Positions 47,332 to 58,509 are shown, numbered from the stretch's first letter. The stretch: DNA of 64,000 nucleotides from Sutterella sp. (GCA_017936545.1 JAGBFJ010000054.1:1-64000), one strand, 5' to 3'. The notes: a model not told the origin generated them from the sequence alone. A program made the numbers and translations.

Positions 47332-48116
47332 GCTGTTCTCAGCCGGTCGGCATTCTGGATTCCGGATTCGGAGGACTTTCCGTCGCCCGGGCCGTTCGAC
47401 GGGAACTGCCTTCCGAAAACATCATTTACGCCTGCGACTGCGGCTTTGCACCGTGGGGCGATCAAACTGACGACTTCATCAATGCCCGCACGGATGCTGT
47501 CGTCGACTTTCTTGTTCAGGCGCATGTGAAGGCAATCGTCATCGCCTGCAATACCGCTACGGCGGTCTGCGCAGCCAGGCTGCGCGGGAAATTCCGTTTT
47601 CCGATTGTCGGCATCGAACCGGCGCTGCTCCCTGCTGCGCGCATTACCCGAACAAAGACCGTCGGCGTGCTCGCCACGACCAAAACCCTGCGCAGCAGCA
47701 AATATCAGCATCTTCGTTCCCGTATTCCGGATGACATCACCGTCATAGACCGTCCGTGTCCGGGGCTGATGGATTGCGTGGAAGCCGGAGAATTCCGAAC
47801 TCCCAAGACCGCCGAGCTTGTGTCTCGATTTGTCCGGCCTCTGACAGCTGCCGGCGCGGATACGCTGGTTCTCGGCTGCACGCACTATCCGTTTCTCATG
47901 CAGGCGATCTCCGACGCGGCAGGCCCCGGCGTCACGCTCATCGATCCGGCGCCTGCAGTCGCGCGAGAGCTTCGGCGGCGTCTCGAACAGGCTTCGCTTC
48001 TGAGCATGTCCGACAGAGCCGGAACCGAAGAGTTCTACGCAACAGGCAGAACAAAAGCGCGCGAAGCGGTGCTTCGCACGCTTTGGACCCCGAAAGCCGA
48101 GCTTCGGGAACTCTGA
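47328..48116 (+). CDS. murI: Glutamate racemase
   Basis: MurI interconverts L- and D-glutamate for peptidoglycan. The 262-residue protein has GILDSGFGGLSVARAV, the first catalytic Cys in VIACNTATAV, PIVGIEPAL, VGVLATTKTL and the second Cys in LVLGCTHYPFL. The usual 'YxxDxxxxPYG' reads YACDCGFAPWG. The open frame extends upstream in another product's region, but the ATGA overlap with the DMT gene and the family start support the ATG at 47328. Confidence 0.95.
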   Translation: MSCSQPVGILDSGFGGLSVARAVRRELPSENIIYACDCGFAPWGDQTDDFINARTDAVVDFLVQAHVKAIVIACNTATAVCAARLRGKFRFPIVGIEPALLPAARITRTKTVGVLATTKTLRSSKYQHLRSRIPDDITVIDRPCPGLMDCVEAGEFRTPKTAELVSRFVRPLTAAGADTLVLGCTHYPFLMQAISDAAGPGVTLIDPAPAVARELRRRLEQASLLSMSDRAGTEEFYATGRTKAREAVLRTLWTPKAELREL

Positions 48117-48125
48117 AGCCGCCGA

Positions 48126-48572
48126 TCAGGCCCTCAGTTCCAGCGGCGGCTGTTCAGGCATGTACAGAGCCAGCTTCTCACGCAGATCGGCCGGGATCTC
48201 GCATTTTCCGATGCCCTTGCCCTGGCGTTCGGCACAGACTGCCGTCTCAATGCACTGCAGACGGCATTCATTTCCCGAAAAGATCGTCATGGCAAATCTC
48301 ACGGATGTTTTTCCCATCGCTTCAATCCAGAGTCGGACGATGCAGTCGTCGCCGACCCGGCTCGGTGCGCAGAAGTCGCATCTGATCCCTGCAATCGGAA
48401 ATCCGATTCCGCTCTGAAGGCTCTTTTCGTAACTCAGACCCACGCAGTTCCTGAAAAAATCCTCCATCACATTGTTGAGAATCGTGAAATAGTGAGGATG
48501 GTAGACGATGCCTGCGGCATCGCAGTGGCTCCAGCGGATACGCAGGGGCTGTTCATAAACAAGTTTCGTCAT
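48126..48572 (-). CDS. Hot-dog acyl-CoA thioesterase (4-hydroxybenzoyl-CoA/YbgC type)
   Basis: The 148-residue hot-dog protein begins KLVYEQPLRIRWSHCDAAGIVYHPHYFTILNNVMEDFF, where Asp18 in CDAAGIVY is the usual catalytic Asp and the following Tyr/His/Tyr residues are family landmarks. Substrates of this group are short acyl-CoA or hydroxybenzoyl-CoA thioesters. No Tol-Pal genes are nearby, so the YbgC envelope role has no support from context. It lies downstream of the kynB-like gene on the same strand, 12 bases apart. Confidence 0.87.
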   Translation of the reverse strand: MTKLVYEQPLRIRWSHCDAAGIVYHPHYFTILNNVMEDFFRNCVGLSYEKSLQSGIGFPIAGIRCDFCAPSRVGDDCIVRLWIEAMGKTSVRFAMTIFSGNECRLQCIETAVCAERQGKGIGKCEIPADLREKLALYMPEQPPLELRA

Positions 48573-48584
48573 AGTCGGTTCGGA

Positions 48585-49217
48585 TCAGCGGTGGGCCATC
48601 GTTCGAAGCACCGCCCTCACGGGACTGGCTTCAACCCCGGAGAGTCTCAGAGGCAGAGCGATCAGTTCGTATTCACCCGCTCTGATGGCAGTCAGATCAA
48701 GATTTTCAATAATGGAAATGCCGTTTGAGAGGGCAATTCGATGGGCGGGAAGCAGTTCGCTGTCGGACGGGTCAATGCTCGGCGTATCCAGACCGATCAG
48801 CACGACGCCCGACTCTTTCAGAAACCGCACAGCGGCCGGCGATACTGCCCGGAAATCATCCGTCCATACCGTCGGCAGTTCTTTTCTTGTCTTAATGAGA
48901 ACACGCTCATAAAAGCAGGCGCAGGCAAGCTCCTCGGGGGTGACGGGATCGCTAGTCTGATTGTCCGAAAGATCGATGACTCGGCAACGGCCGATAAAGC
49001 GCTCCAGACGCAGTCCCGCCACGTCCACTGCGCCTCCGTCGAGATGCATCGGTGCGTCCACGTGCGCGCCGGTATGCGGCGACATATGCACGGTTGAAAT
49101 ATTGGCCACACCGCCGTCATTGATTCGCTCGTTCCACAGTACCTGAAACGGCGTATCTCCCGGAAAAACCGGCGATCGGGCTCCTACCGCCGGAGAAATA
49201 TCCCAAAGCTCTCGCAT
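48585..49217 (-). CDS. kynB: Cyclase-family hydrolase, KynB-like (kynurenine formamidase)
   Basis: The 210-residue protein starts MRELWDISPAVGARSPVFPGDTPF and has the metal-binding SPHTGAHVDAPMHLDGG, VLIKTRKE, a GLDTPSIDP segment and ALPLRLSGVEASPVRAVL at the end. These are the cyclase-family landmarks and closely follow bacterial KynB, which hydrolyses N-formylkynurenine. Neither kynA nor kynU lies in the window, so the in vivo substrate is unproven. It is paired with a thioesterase gene and divergent from a nitroreductase gene. Confidence 0.82.
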   Translation of the reverse strand: MRELWDISPAVGARSPVFPGDTPFQVLWNERINDGGVANISTVHMSPHTGAHVDAPMHLDGGAVDVAGLRLERFIGRCRVIDLSDNQTSDPVTPEELACACFYERVLIKTRKELPTVWTDDFRAVSPAAVRFLKESGVVLIGLDTPSIDPSDSELLPAHRIALSNGISIIENLDLTAIRAGEYELIALPLRLSGVEASPVRAVLRTMAHR

Positions 49218-49333
49218 GACGCCTCCTTTTGCTCAACTTTGGAGGCTACCATACAATAAGCTCGTTCCGCCTCGCCCATTCGGCCGAAGTCCGCCGAACT
49301 CGCGATGCCATTTTCATTCAAGGCTTGACAATC

Positions 49334-49891
49334 ATGGACGAAAGCTTCTTCAGACTCGTCTTTTCCCGCCATTCTCTCGGCCCGAAGCATCAGACGATTC
49401 CCGCGCCGGACGTCGGCGCACTACGGCTGGCGGTTTCCGCTGCCTGTCATGTTCCCTGCCACGGGGAAAATCTTCCCTTCCGCTGGGCGGAAGTTGCGTC
49501 ACGCGACCGCCTCGCCTCGCTTTTTGAAGCTGCTCTTCCGGCTGACGCCGACGAAGCAGCACGCGCCAAAGCCCGAAGCAAGGCCCTCAAGGGACCGATG
49601 CTCCTCGCACTGATCGAAACCGACATCAGCCCGGAACGCAGCGAGCGCGACGAGACGGAGCGCAAGCTCACAGCCGGCGCCTCTCTTATGAATCTGCTCC
49701 TCGGACTGCACGCACAGGGCTTTGCTGCGAAAACGGTTTCCGCCAAAGACTTCGAAGCACCGGACGGTCTGTATGATCCCGCTGGAGAAGCCATTCTGTG
49801 CTTCGTTCTTGTAGGCACTCCCGACAAACCCGTCGACTACAACGACATCGGTCAGGGCAGCGACGAGCACCTGCCCCTTGTTCGCTGGTAA
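49334..49891 (+). CDS. Nitroreductase-family protein (YdjA-like)
   Basis: The 185-residue FMN-dependent nitroreductase-like protein starts MDESFFRLVFSRHSLGPKHQ (an R-S-type FMN contact), has LRLAVSAACHVPCHGENLPFRWAEV, ALIETDISPERSERDETERKLTAGASLMNLLLGLHAQGF and a C-terminal YDPAGEAILCFVLVGTP. This is the short YdjA-type layout. The physiological substrate is unknown. The frame is open further upstream, but the ATG at 49334 fits the family start. Confidence 0.85.
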   Translation: MDESFFRLVFSRHSLGPKHQTIPAPDVGALRLAVSAACHVPCHGENLPFRWAEVASRDRLASLFEAALPADADEAARAKARSKALKGPMLLALIETDISPERSERDETERKLTAGASLMNLLLGLHAQGFAAKTVSAKDFEAPDGLYDPAGEAILCFVLVGTPDKPVDYNDIGQGSDEHLPLVRW

Positions 49892-49899
49892 CAGCGTCT

Positions 49900-50931
49900 T
49901 CAGCGGCAGTCCCGGCCCTGCCTGACGGCCGACTCCAGAACAGCTCTCAGCGTCCCCGGCGCACTGCCCTCTGCACGATTGCCCGCCAGAATCCAGGCGG
50001 GCATTCGGCTTTTCTGCGCTCTCACGATCAGCGAGGCAATGACGGCGCGAGTTGCAGGATCGCTTGCCGGCATGGCATCCCCCGACACTTTCACGGCATG
50101 AGCCAGCGAAGGAGAACGGCTCCAGCGCACAATCAGCGGACCTGAAAAACGCCAGTCGGGATTTTCATCCATCGGATCCTCGCAGTGCCGAATGGCTCTG
50201 CTCTGTCTTAATGCGCCCGGCATCATCGGATGGAGTCCCATCACGAGCCGAATCCCGACGCGTCCTAGCGCTGCGACAAACCGTGGCGTCAGCATCGAGG
50301 GAGTTCTGAGTTCAGCCCCGAGCACCGCGCCGGACAGATTTCTGTCCTGAAGCGCTGCCATGAATTCTTCCAACCGGCCGACTGTCCGCTGCAGTGCTTC
50401 GGAATCAGCCGTCATCTGTCTGGAAAACGGCGCGAACTCGAGAAGAACGGGACCGCATTTAGCTCCGAGTCCCCGAACGGCCAGCGAGAGAGCATCCGCG
50501 GCAGCCGCCGTATCGAGAAACCTCGGATTGTCCGACTGAGGCCTCCCCGCCCTATCACGCAGAAACGGATCTGTCACGAACGCCGGCAGCGGCACGGCGA
50601 AACGAAAACTCTCAGGCACAGCGGCGGCAAAACGCTGAAAATCCGTCAGCCTATAGGGTTCCCTGAAGTTGCGCTCCAGAGAGACCGTATTCATCAGCGG
50701 AAAACGAGCATAAGCCGCCAGTCCCTCCGGTCCCCTCAGAGCACCGGAGCCGCTGGATCTGGCATAAACAATGCCTCTCCACCCCGGCGAGGCCCAACCG
50801 CAGGTGCCCATGCGCAGTTCCGACGGCCGCCGCTGCACCAGCGCCTTCAGAGCTTCATCTGCCGGCGCCGGGCTTACCGGAGCCCCATCTGAAGGCGTAT
50901 CGTCATATAACGGTCGATCGCTCTTAATCAT
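49900..50931 (-). CDS. DUF72 family protein (YecE-like)
   Basis: The 343-residue protein has a non-conserved N-terminus of about 38 residues, then the DUF72 TIM-barrel-like domain: RMGTCGWASPGWRGIVY, YARFPLMNTVSLERNFREP, FRFAVPLPAFVTDPFLRD, GPVLLEFAPFSRQM and GAELRTPSML. The family has no established function. It is convergent with the nitroreductase gene, 8 bases from its end, and divergent from the response regulator gene. A start further in, near the domain, cannot be excluded. Confidence 0.82.
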   Translation of the reverse strand: MIKSDRPLYDDTPSDGAPVSPAPADEALKALVQRRPSELRMGTCGWASPGWRGIVYARSSGSGALRGPEGLAAYARFPLMNTVSLERNFREPYRLTDFQRFAAAVPESFRFAVPLPAFVTDPFLRDRAGRPQSDNPRFLDTAAAADALSLAVRGLGAKCGPVLLEFAPFSRQMTADSEALQRTVGRLEEFMAALQDRNLSGAVLGAELRTPSMLTPRFVAALGRVGIRLVMGLHPMMPGALRQSRAIRHCEDPMDENPDWRFSGPLIVRWSRSPSLAHAVKVSGDAMPASDPATRAVIASLIVRAQKSRMPAWILAGNRAEGSAPGTLRAVLESAVRQGRDCR

Positions 50932-51115
50932 CGCGTAATTGTCTATAAGCGTGAAACGCCTCGGAACTGGCCCTTACAGGGATCGACGCCTTTCAGGCCA
51001 ACTTCTCCAGCTTTTGGTAGGATTACCGAATGGCGGTTCGGAGGCAGCGTCCGATCACCGTCCTCTGCCGCCTGATGAAGGCATCATAGCGCTGCAAGCA
51101 TTCCCTCGCTTTTTT

Positions 51116-51808
51116 ATGGCACTCACTGAAGCAACTCCAGAAGTTCCCGCCGACCTGCCGGTCTGGGTGGTGGATGATGACGACGTCCGTTATTCCATCC
51201 GGTTTGCACTCGCCACGCACAGTCTCAATGCCGAAACATTTTCCTCGGGCGAAGAATTCTTCAGTTCGGTCAATCCGGCACAGCCCGGCTGCCTCGTTGT
51301 CGACATGACCATGCAGGGCATGAGCGGCCGCGATGTCCAGACCAAGCTCCGCGAAGCCGGAAGTCCCATCCGCGTCATCGTCCTCTCGGGACACGGAACT
51401 ATCCGCATGGCTGTCGAGGCCATGGAAAACGGTGCCGTCTGCTTCCTCGAAAAACCCGTCGATCCCGACGAACTTGTCAAAAAAGTCCATCTGGCACTTG
51501 AACTGTCGCGTCTTGAGCATCAGAAGGCACTGATTCGGGAAAAACTCAGTACTTTCTCGCGACGTGAAGCCCAGATTTTCGATCTGCTTTGTCAGGGCCT
51601 CAAGAACACCGAAATCGCCGACAAGCTCTTCCTCTCCCAGAGAACAGTGGAAGTCCACCGCGCACACATCATGAAAAGGCTCGGCAACACGGCGCCGATC
51701 AGCATTCTCTACGAGCTGGCCAGAAGAAAGCCTGGCGTCAGTCCCATCGAGGCGCCCTGCAGGCCGAGAAAATCCCGACGCAGAGCTCAGTCCGACAATC
51801 CCGCATGA
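51116..51808 (+). CDS. Orphan FixJ/TtrR-like response regulator
   Basis: The 230-residue protein has a receiver domain (about 14-130: WVVDDDDVRYSIRF, phosphoacceptor Asp63 in CLVVDMTMQGMSG, VLSGHGT, FLEKPVD) and a LuxR-type helix-turn-helix (about 150-210: FSRREAQIFDLLCQGLKNTEIADKLF, RTVEVHRAHIMKRLG). The basic tail PRKSRRRAQSD is unusual. No histidine kinase is adjacent. It resembles the ttrR-like regulator at 31608 in layout. The open frame runs 59 codons further upstream, but family homology starts near the chosen ATG. Confidence 0.87.
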   Translation: MALTEATPEVPADLPVWVVDDDDVRYSIRFALATHSLNAETFSSGEEFFSSVNPAQPGCLVVDMTMQGMSGRDVQTKLREAGSPIRVIVLSGHGTIRMAVEAMENGAVCFLEKPVDPDELVKKVHLALELSRLEHQKALIREKLSTFSRREAQIFDLLCQGLKNTEIADKLFLSQRTVEVHRAHIMKRLGNTAPISILYELARRKPGVSPIEAPCRPRKSRRRAQSDNPA

Positions 51809-51820
51809 TTCACCGCAGAC

Positions 51821-51852
51821 ACAAAAGCCGGCTTCGTTTCGCCGGCTTTTGT
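51821..51852. terminator. Bidirectional terminator between response regulator and thiC
   Basis: A perfect 12-base stem (acaaaagccggc with gccggcttttgt) with an 8-base loop lies between two convergent genes and has A/T-rich arms suited to both directions. Confidence 0.8.
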
Positions 51853-51872
51853 GCATTTTCAGTGTCGGAACC

Positions 51873-53489
51873 TCAGTCCTTAAAAAGCTCGTGGGCAAGC
51901 TTCATCGGACAGAACTTCGGTCCGCACATACTGCAGAAATGCGCCTTCTGCGCGGCCGCTCCCGGCAGAGTTTCGTCATGAAATGCCCGAGCTCTGGCGG
52001 GGTCCAGCGACAGCGCGAACTGATCCTGCCAGCGGAATTCGAACCGAGCCGAACTCATCAGATGATCGCGAAGCACGGCCCCGGGAATACCTCGGGCGAT
52101 ATCGGCAGCGTGAGCGGCAAGTCTGAATGCCGCCATTCCCTCCCTGACATCGGAGGCATCCGGCAGACCGAGATGCTCCTTCGGAGTGACGTAGCAGAGC
52201 ATCGCAGTACCGGCCGCGCCGATGATGGCGCCGCCGATGGCGGCTGTAATGTGGTCATAGCCGGCACCGATGTCGGACACCAGCGGCCCGAGCGTATAAA
52301 ACGGCGCATCATCGCACCACTCGCGCTCATTGACCTGATTAAGTTCAATGCCCGGAAGCGGAATATGCCCGGGGCCCTCGATCATGACCTGAACATTGCG
52401 CCTGCCTGCTTTTCGGTTGAGTTCTCCGAGGGTCTTGAGTTCGGCGAACTGTGCGCGGTCGTTGCCGTCGAAAAGCGAACCGGATCGCAGCCCGTCTCCG
52501 AGCGACAGCGTCACATCGTAATGAGCTGCGATATCCAGAATCTCATCGAAATGTTCGTACAGAAAGTTTTCCCGCCCGTATTCCTTCATCCATCGGGCCA
52601 TCATGCCGCCACCTCGGGAAACGATCCCGGTCATGCGCCCTCGCGTCAGTTCAACATGATCCAGCAAGAGACCGGCGTGAATCGTCATATAGTCGACACC
52701 CGCTTTCGCCTGAGCTTCCATGACGTCTCGGAAGATTTCCCAGGACATGGCAAGAGGATCGCCGCCGGCACGCTCAAGCGTTTCATACAGCGGCACGGTG
52801 CCGACCGGCACGGGAGAACCGCGAAGAATCATTTCACGCGTCTCAATGACGGCGCGGCCTGTTGACAGATCCATCACGGTATCTGCGCCTCGGGCGAGCG
52901 CTTCCTGCAGTTTTCGTCCCTCTTCATGCCAATCCTTCGACGAAGCCGAAGTGCCGATATTGGCATTCACCTTGGTGGTGAAATGACGTCCGATAATTGT
53001 CGGCTCAAGCTCAGGGTGAGTAAATGCCGCAGGAATCACGGCCTGACGTGCGGCCACGCGCAGCCTCACCCGCTCGCCGGTCCAGGGTTCATAACGCTCA
53101 AGCCAGGGGGCAAGCTTCTCTTGAAGAGGCCGGTTGCCTGTGGCTTCGAGTGAACTGACAAATGCCTCAAAACCGGCGTTCTCGCGAGCCGCGGCATAGG
53201 ACATTTCCGGCGTCACCTCACCGGCGCGCGCAGCTGCGAGCTGCGTAGGACTGCCCGGCGCCGGACGTACCCGCCGGGGAAGCGAAACCTCGGCGCCGGC
53301 ACCTTCCGCGCAATAAGCGCCTGTCAGATCCGGAATGAAGAAGTCGGGGTTTTTGCCGCCGCCGAAACAAGCCGGCGTATCGGTCAGAGCAATACGGCGC
53401 AGCGGAACTTTTTCACCGGCTTCGCTGATGACGTAGGTCCGCTCTCCTGACGGCTTGAGTTCGGGGTCGGAATAGAAGTAGTTCTGCAT
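51873..53489 (-). CDS. thiC: Phosphomethylpyrimidine synthase ThiC
   Basis: ThiC rearranges 5-aminoimidazole ribotide into the thiamine pyrimidine using a radical SAM mechanism. The 538-residue protein has the ThiC core ([14 protein letters not shown] start region, [97 protein letters not shown]) and the C-terminal cluster motif with Cys at about 519, 522 and 527 (CSMCGPKFC). A TPP riboswitch in the leader gives feedback control by thiamine pyrophosphate. No other thi gene is beside it. Confidence 0.97.
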   Translation of the reverse strand: MQNYFYSDPELKPSGERTYVISEAGEKVPLRRIALTDTPACFGGGKNPDFFIPDLTGAYCAEGAGAEVSLPRRVRPAPGSPTQLAAARAGEVTPEMSYAAARENAGFEAFVSSLEATGNRPLQEKLAPWLERYEPWTGERVRLRVAARQAVIPAAFTHPELEPTIIGRHFTTKVNANIGTSASSKDWHEEGRKLQEALARGADTVMDLSTGRAVIETREMILRGSPVPVGTVPLYETLERAGGDPLAMSWEIFRDVMEAQAKAGVDYMTIHAGLLLDHVELTRGRMTGIVSRGGGMMARWMKEYGRENFLYEHFDEILDIAAHYDVTLSLGDGLRSGSLFDGNDRAQFAELKTLGELNRKAGRRNVQVMIEGPGHIPLPGIELNQVNEREWCDDAPFYTLGPLVSDIGAGYDHITAAIGGAIIGAAGTAMLCYVTPKEHLGLPDASDVREGMAAFRLAAHAADIARGIPGAVLRDHLMSSARFEFRWQDQFALSLDPARARAFHDETLPGAAAQKAHFCSMCGPKFCPMKLAHELFKD

Positions 53490-53575
53490 GATCGCGCTCC
53501 CAAAAGTGAGACAGGCGCGACCGGCGAAGAGAAATGGCGCGAGAATGAATGGGGCTCGAGCAAGCCCTGATGTGA

Positions 53576-53664
53576 AGCGGCGTTTCCCGACGCAGGTCCT
53601 AACCTGATCCGGTGCGAAGGGTGTTTCTCAACCGACAGTCCTGACGGTACCCCCAACGCGCTGT
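53576..53664 (-). promoter_or_regulatory. TPP riboswitch (thi box)
   Basis: On the minus strand the leader contains the conserved TPP aptamer segments in order: GGGGGTACC, TTGAGAAACACCCTT, GGATCAGGTTAGGACCTGCG and TCGGGAAACGC. This is the usual three-way junction with the pyrimidine- and pyrophosphate-sensing helices. It ends about 85 bases before the thiC start; the stretch between, with a ggctt-gct-cgagcc hairpin and GGGAG near the ATG, probably works as the expression platform. Confidence 0.92.
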
Positions 53665-53731
53665 AGTCCATTCTACGCGAAAGCCCGATGCCTGACGGCA
53701 CCGGGCCTAGCGATTCAGAATGACTGTTCCG

Positions 53732-54274
53732 TTACTTTCTCACCGGGCATTCCGTATTCGGACAAGGGACACCGTGAGGCGGCACGCCGCCGCAGCCCGG
53801 CCCCTGCATCATGCCGTGATGAGGATTGGCATGACGGCGGACACCCTGATGCTGGAACTCGAATTTTTCCATCACGAACTTCTGTTCCGGCGTCAGAACC
53901 TTCAGAAGTTCGGCACGGGACTGCGCAACAGTGCGGATCTGAGCGGCACGGGCTTCGGCACGTTCGGCTCGGCGTTCAAGACGATCCTGAGTATCGACGG
54001 CAGGCTTGTCATATGCCTTGCCGGGCTGACCGAGAGCGACTCGGGCATCAACATAAGCCTTCCATGCCGAAACCTGATCTTCCTTGAGCGTCAGCATGCG
54101 TTCAAGAGCCTCATAACGAAGCGCAATTCGGTTCTGCGGCTGATGGTGCGGCGCCTGCATGCAGGGAGGCACCTGCGGAGCGGCTTCCGGAGCAGGTGCG
54201 GCAGCTGCAAGACCGCCGAAGGCGAGTGCACCGACTGCCGCGACCGTGGCAAGGATTCTGTTCGTCTTATTCAT
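53732..54274 (-). CDS. Spy/CpxP-like (LTXXQ) periplasmic protein with Cys/His-rich tail
   Basis: The 180-residue protein has a signal peptide (MNKTNRILATVAAVGALAFGG..AAA), then a helical Spy/CpxP-like body with MLTLKEDQVSAWKAYVD and LLKVLTPEQKFVMEKFEF, the LTXXQ repeats of periplasmic chaperone or stress sensors. The last 33 residues are rich in His, Gly and Cys (HHGMMQG, CGG, PCPNTECP) and could bind metal; that is inference. A GTG 3 codons upstream is possible, but GGAG 8 bases before the ATG at 54274 supports the latter. No Cpx-type regulators lie nearby. Confidence 0.8.
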   Translation of the reverse strand: MNKTNRILATVAAVGALAFGGLAAAAPAPEAAPQVPPCMQAPHHQPQNRIALRYEALERMLTLKEDQVSAWKAYVDARVALGQPGKAYDKPAVDTQDRLERRAERAEARAAQIRTVAQSRAELLKVLTPEQKFVMEKFEFQHQGVRRHANPHHGMMQGPGCGGVPPHGVPCPNTECPVRK

Positions 54275-54360
54275 CTTTATCACTCCTTCGGCACTCTCTC
54301 AAATCATCGAGGAACACCGTAAAACTGTGCGATTGCAGCACTCTTCGCTGCGGTGTGACC

Positions 54361-54391
54361 ACTATAGCGTTCCGCCAGCACAGACTGTGAA
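54361..54391 (-). promoter_or_regulatory. Candidate promoter of the Spy-like gene
   Basis: On the minus strand TTCACA (-35) and TATAGT (-10) are spaced by 19 bases, leaving a leader of about 80 bases. The spacing is longer than ideal. Confidence 0.35.
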
Positions 54392-56170
<1,779 letters not shown>

Positions 56171-56216
56171 TTCTCATATCGGGCCGTGCCTGACGGGCGG
56201 CCCTCTGAAAATAGCT

Positions 56217-56252
56217 GAAGCCCCGGACGACCGTGTCGTTCCGGTGCTTTGT
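56217..56252. terminator. Terminator hairpin between purB and argF
   Basis: gccccggacgac pairs with gtcgttccggtgc (two irregularities) around a short loop, followed by TTTG on the plus strand. It separates two convergent genes. Confidence 0.6.
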
Positions 56253-56271
56253 CATTCAGGGCCCGATGCTG

Positions 56272-57180
56272 TTATTCCACTTTGCCGAGCAGACAGTATT
56301 CCATAATGGCCTTCTGAGCATGAAGGCGGTTTTCCGCCTCGTCCCAGACTACCGACTGAGGACCGTCAATGACATCCGCGGTAACTTCTTCACCGCGGTG
56401 CGCAGGCAGACAATGCATAAACAGCGCGCCGGGATTGGCGACGGCCATGCACTCGGCATTGACCTGCCACTTTGCGAAAGCCTCGCGGCGCTTGGCATTT
56501 TCTTCTTCGTATCCCATCGAGGTCCAGACATCGGTCGTCACCAGGTCGGCACCGCGGCAGCATTCGATCGGGTCGTCGAAAATCTTCAGATGATCGCCGG
56601 CCAGCGTCAGAGCAGGATCGAGTTCATACCCCTTCGGCGCGGAGAAGTTCAGCGTGAAGCCGAGCAGCTTGGCCGCTTCAATCCAGCTGTAAGACATATT
56701 GTTGGCATCGCCGACCCATGCCACCGTCTTGCCGGTAATCGGACCGCAGTGTTCTTCATAGGTTTCGATATCTGCAAGGATCTGGACCGGATGATATTCA
56801 TTCGTCAGGCCGTTGATCACGGGCACCCGGCTGTTGTTAGCCATTTCAAGAAGCCGGTCCTGACCGAAAGTACGCATCATGATGAGATCGCCCATGCGGC
56901 TGATCACGCGAGCCGTATCTGCAATGGATTCGGAGCGGCCGATCTGAGAACCCTGGCTCTGGAGATTGATCACGTTGCCGCCGAGCTGATAGAAGCCCGT
57001 TTCGAAGCTTACTCGGGTACGCGTGCTGGCCTTCTCGAACACCATGATAAGAACCTTGCCCTTGAAAGGTTCGTATCTTTCGCCGGCGTAAAGACCCTTC
57101 TTGATGGTCTTTGCGCGTTCAAGAATATGACGCAGAGTGTCCCCGGAAAAATCACTCAGCTTCAGAAAGTGACAGGCCAC
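56272..57180 (-). CDS. argF: Ornithine carbamoyltransferase
   Basis: ArgF makes citrulline from ornithine and carbamoyl phosphate in arginine synthesis. The 302-residue protein has the carbamoyl-phosphate site STRTR (52-56, KASTRTRVSFE), GRSESIADTARVISR, the domain linker region NGLTNEYHPVQILADI, VAWVGDANNMSYSW, and HCLPAHRGEEVT near the C-terminus. Length is normal. Anabolic rather than catabolic use is inferred, since no arcA or arcC is nearby. Confidence 0.95.
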   Translation of the reverse strand: MACHFLKLSDFSGDTLRHILERAKTIKKGLYAGERYEPFKGKVLIMVFEKASTRTRVSFETGFYQLGGNVINLQSQGSQIGRSESIADTARVISRMGDLIMMRTFGQDRLLEMANNSRVPVINGLTNEYHPVQILADIETYEEHCGPITGKTVAWVGDANNMSYSWIEAAKLLGFTLNFSAPKGYELDPALTLAGDHLKIFDDPIECCRGADLVTTDVWTSMGYEEENAKRREAFAKWQVNAECMAVANPGALFMHCLPAHRGEEVTADVIDGPQSVVWDEAENRLHAQKAIMEYCLLGKVE

Positions 57181-57380
57181 GATTAATCTCCTTTTATCTG
57201 ATTTTTAGACGGATCGACTGATCCGCACTGTCATTTTTACAGTCCCTGCGGGTGAAAGACAAATCGACTTGAAGGATTGTTGAGGACACTTGCCGTGCCT
57301 TAATGCCTTCCTCCAAGCGGCCGCTTTTAGCCGACAATTATGCAAATTGAGGCGCCTGCGCGGCGACGCATCTGAATAAC

Positions 57381-57409
57381 GAAAAGGCGGCTTCCTCGGA
57401 AACCGCCTC
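57381..57409 (-). terminator. Intrinsic terminator of modABC
   Basis: On the minus strand aggcggttt pairs with aagccgcct and is followed by TTTTCG, 27 bases past the modC stop. Confidence 0.7.
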
Positions 57410-57435
57410 TGCGAGAATGGGATCGGGCTATAAGA

Positions 57436-58509
57436 TCAGACGATGACTGCCGCAGCCTTCACCTGCGCATATACGGCCGTACCAGGCTCAAGTCCCAGCT
57501 CAGCCAGAGAGCGCCTGGTGATGCGCGCCAGAATCCGATTTCCTCCGGCATTCAGACGCACCATTACGTTAGCTTCCTCTCCCGTTTCGTCGATAGACTC
57601 AACGGTGGCGGGAAGAATATTTCGAATCGACGTGCGGCCCGGTTTATCCAGCGTTACGGAAACGTCGCGAGCCATGACGCGCACGCGAACAGCATCACCG
57701 ACCGAACGGCCGGGATTCGGAACTTCAAGCACTGTGCCTTCAGACTGAATGCGAAGCGTGCGCCAGGTTCCGTCGCTCGCGGAAACCACGCCGGAAAGAA
57801 CGATGGAAGCACCGTCGGATTTTGTTCCGGGCCAGCGCTTCAGAAGCACTTCTTCCAACGGTCCCTCTGCCACGATGCGGCCGTTTTCAAAACAGACCAG
57901 CTGATCAGCCAGACGAGCCATTTCATCAGCTGAATGCGTCACATAAAGCATCGGCACAGAAAGTTCATCGCGCAGACGTTCAAGCCACGGCAGAATTTCC
58001 TGCTTTCTGGCCCAGTCAAGCGCAGCCAGCGGTTCATCCATCAGAACGATGTCAGGCGTCAGAACAAGTGCTCGGGCAATGGCCACGCGCTGACGCTCGC
58101 CGCCGGAAAGTTCCTGAACACGCCGATTACGCAGATGCCCGATGCCGAGAAGCTCAACTGCCTCTTCCAGACGGCCTTCCCCGCCCTTGGTCTTCGAGCG
58201 CTTCAGTCCGAAGTTGAGGTTGTCCTCGACATTGAGATGAGGGAAAAGGCTAGCCTCCTGAAACACATAGCCAAGCTTGCGCTCATAGGTGGGAACAAAG
58301 ATCCCGGACGCATCGTCCTGCCAGACATGATCTCCGATCTGGACTCGTCCCTGAGCACGCTCAAGACCCGCCGTGCAGCGTAGCACGGTCGTCTTTCCGC
58401 ATCCGGACGGGCCGAAAAGAACGGTAATGCCCTTTTTGGGAATATCGAAGGCGACGTCGAGACTGAACTCGGTCGAGCGCTTCAATTTCAGTTCAACACG
58501 ACCGCTCAT
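57436..58509 (-). CDS. modC: Molybdate ABC transporter ATP-binding protein
   Basis: ModC powers molybdate uptake. The 357-residue protein has Walker A GPSGCGKTT (about 33-41), signature LSGGERQRVAIARAL, Walker B DIVLMDEPLAALD, the H loop (LYVTHSADEMARLAD), and a C-terminal molybdate-binding TOBE domain (about 290-355: RNILPATVESIDETGEEANVMVRL). The start overlaps the modB stop by 4 bases. The whole modABC group is transcribed away from modE. Confidence 0.95.
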   Translation of the reverse strand: MSGRVELKLKRSTEFSLDVAFDIPKKGITVLFGPSGCGKTTVLRCTAGLERAQGRVQIGDHVWQDDASGIFVPTYERKLGYVFQEASLFPHLNVEDNLNFGLKRSKTKGGEGRLEEAVELLGIGHLRNRRVQELSGGERQRVAIARALVLTPDIVLMDEPLAALDWARKQEILPWLERLRDELSVPMLYVTHSADEMARLADQLVCFENGRIVAEGPLEEVLLKRWPGTKSDGASIVLSGVVSASDGTWRTLRIQSEGTVLEVPNPGRSVGDAVRVRVMARDVSVTLDKPGRTSIRNILPATVESIDETGEEANVMVRLNAGGNRILARITRRSLAELGLEPGTAVYAQVKAAAVIV

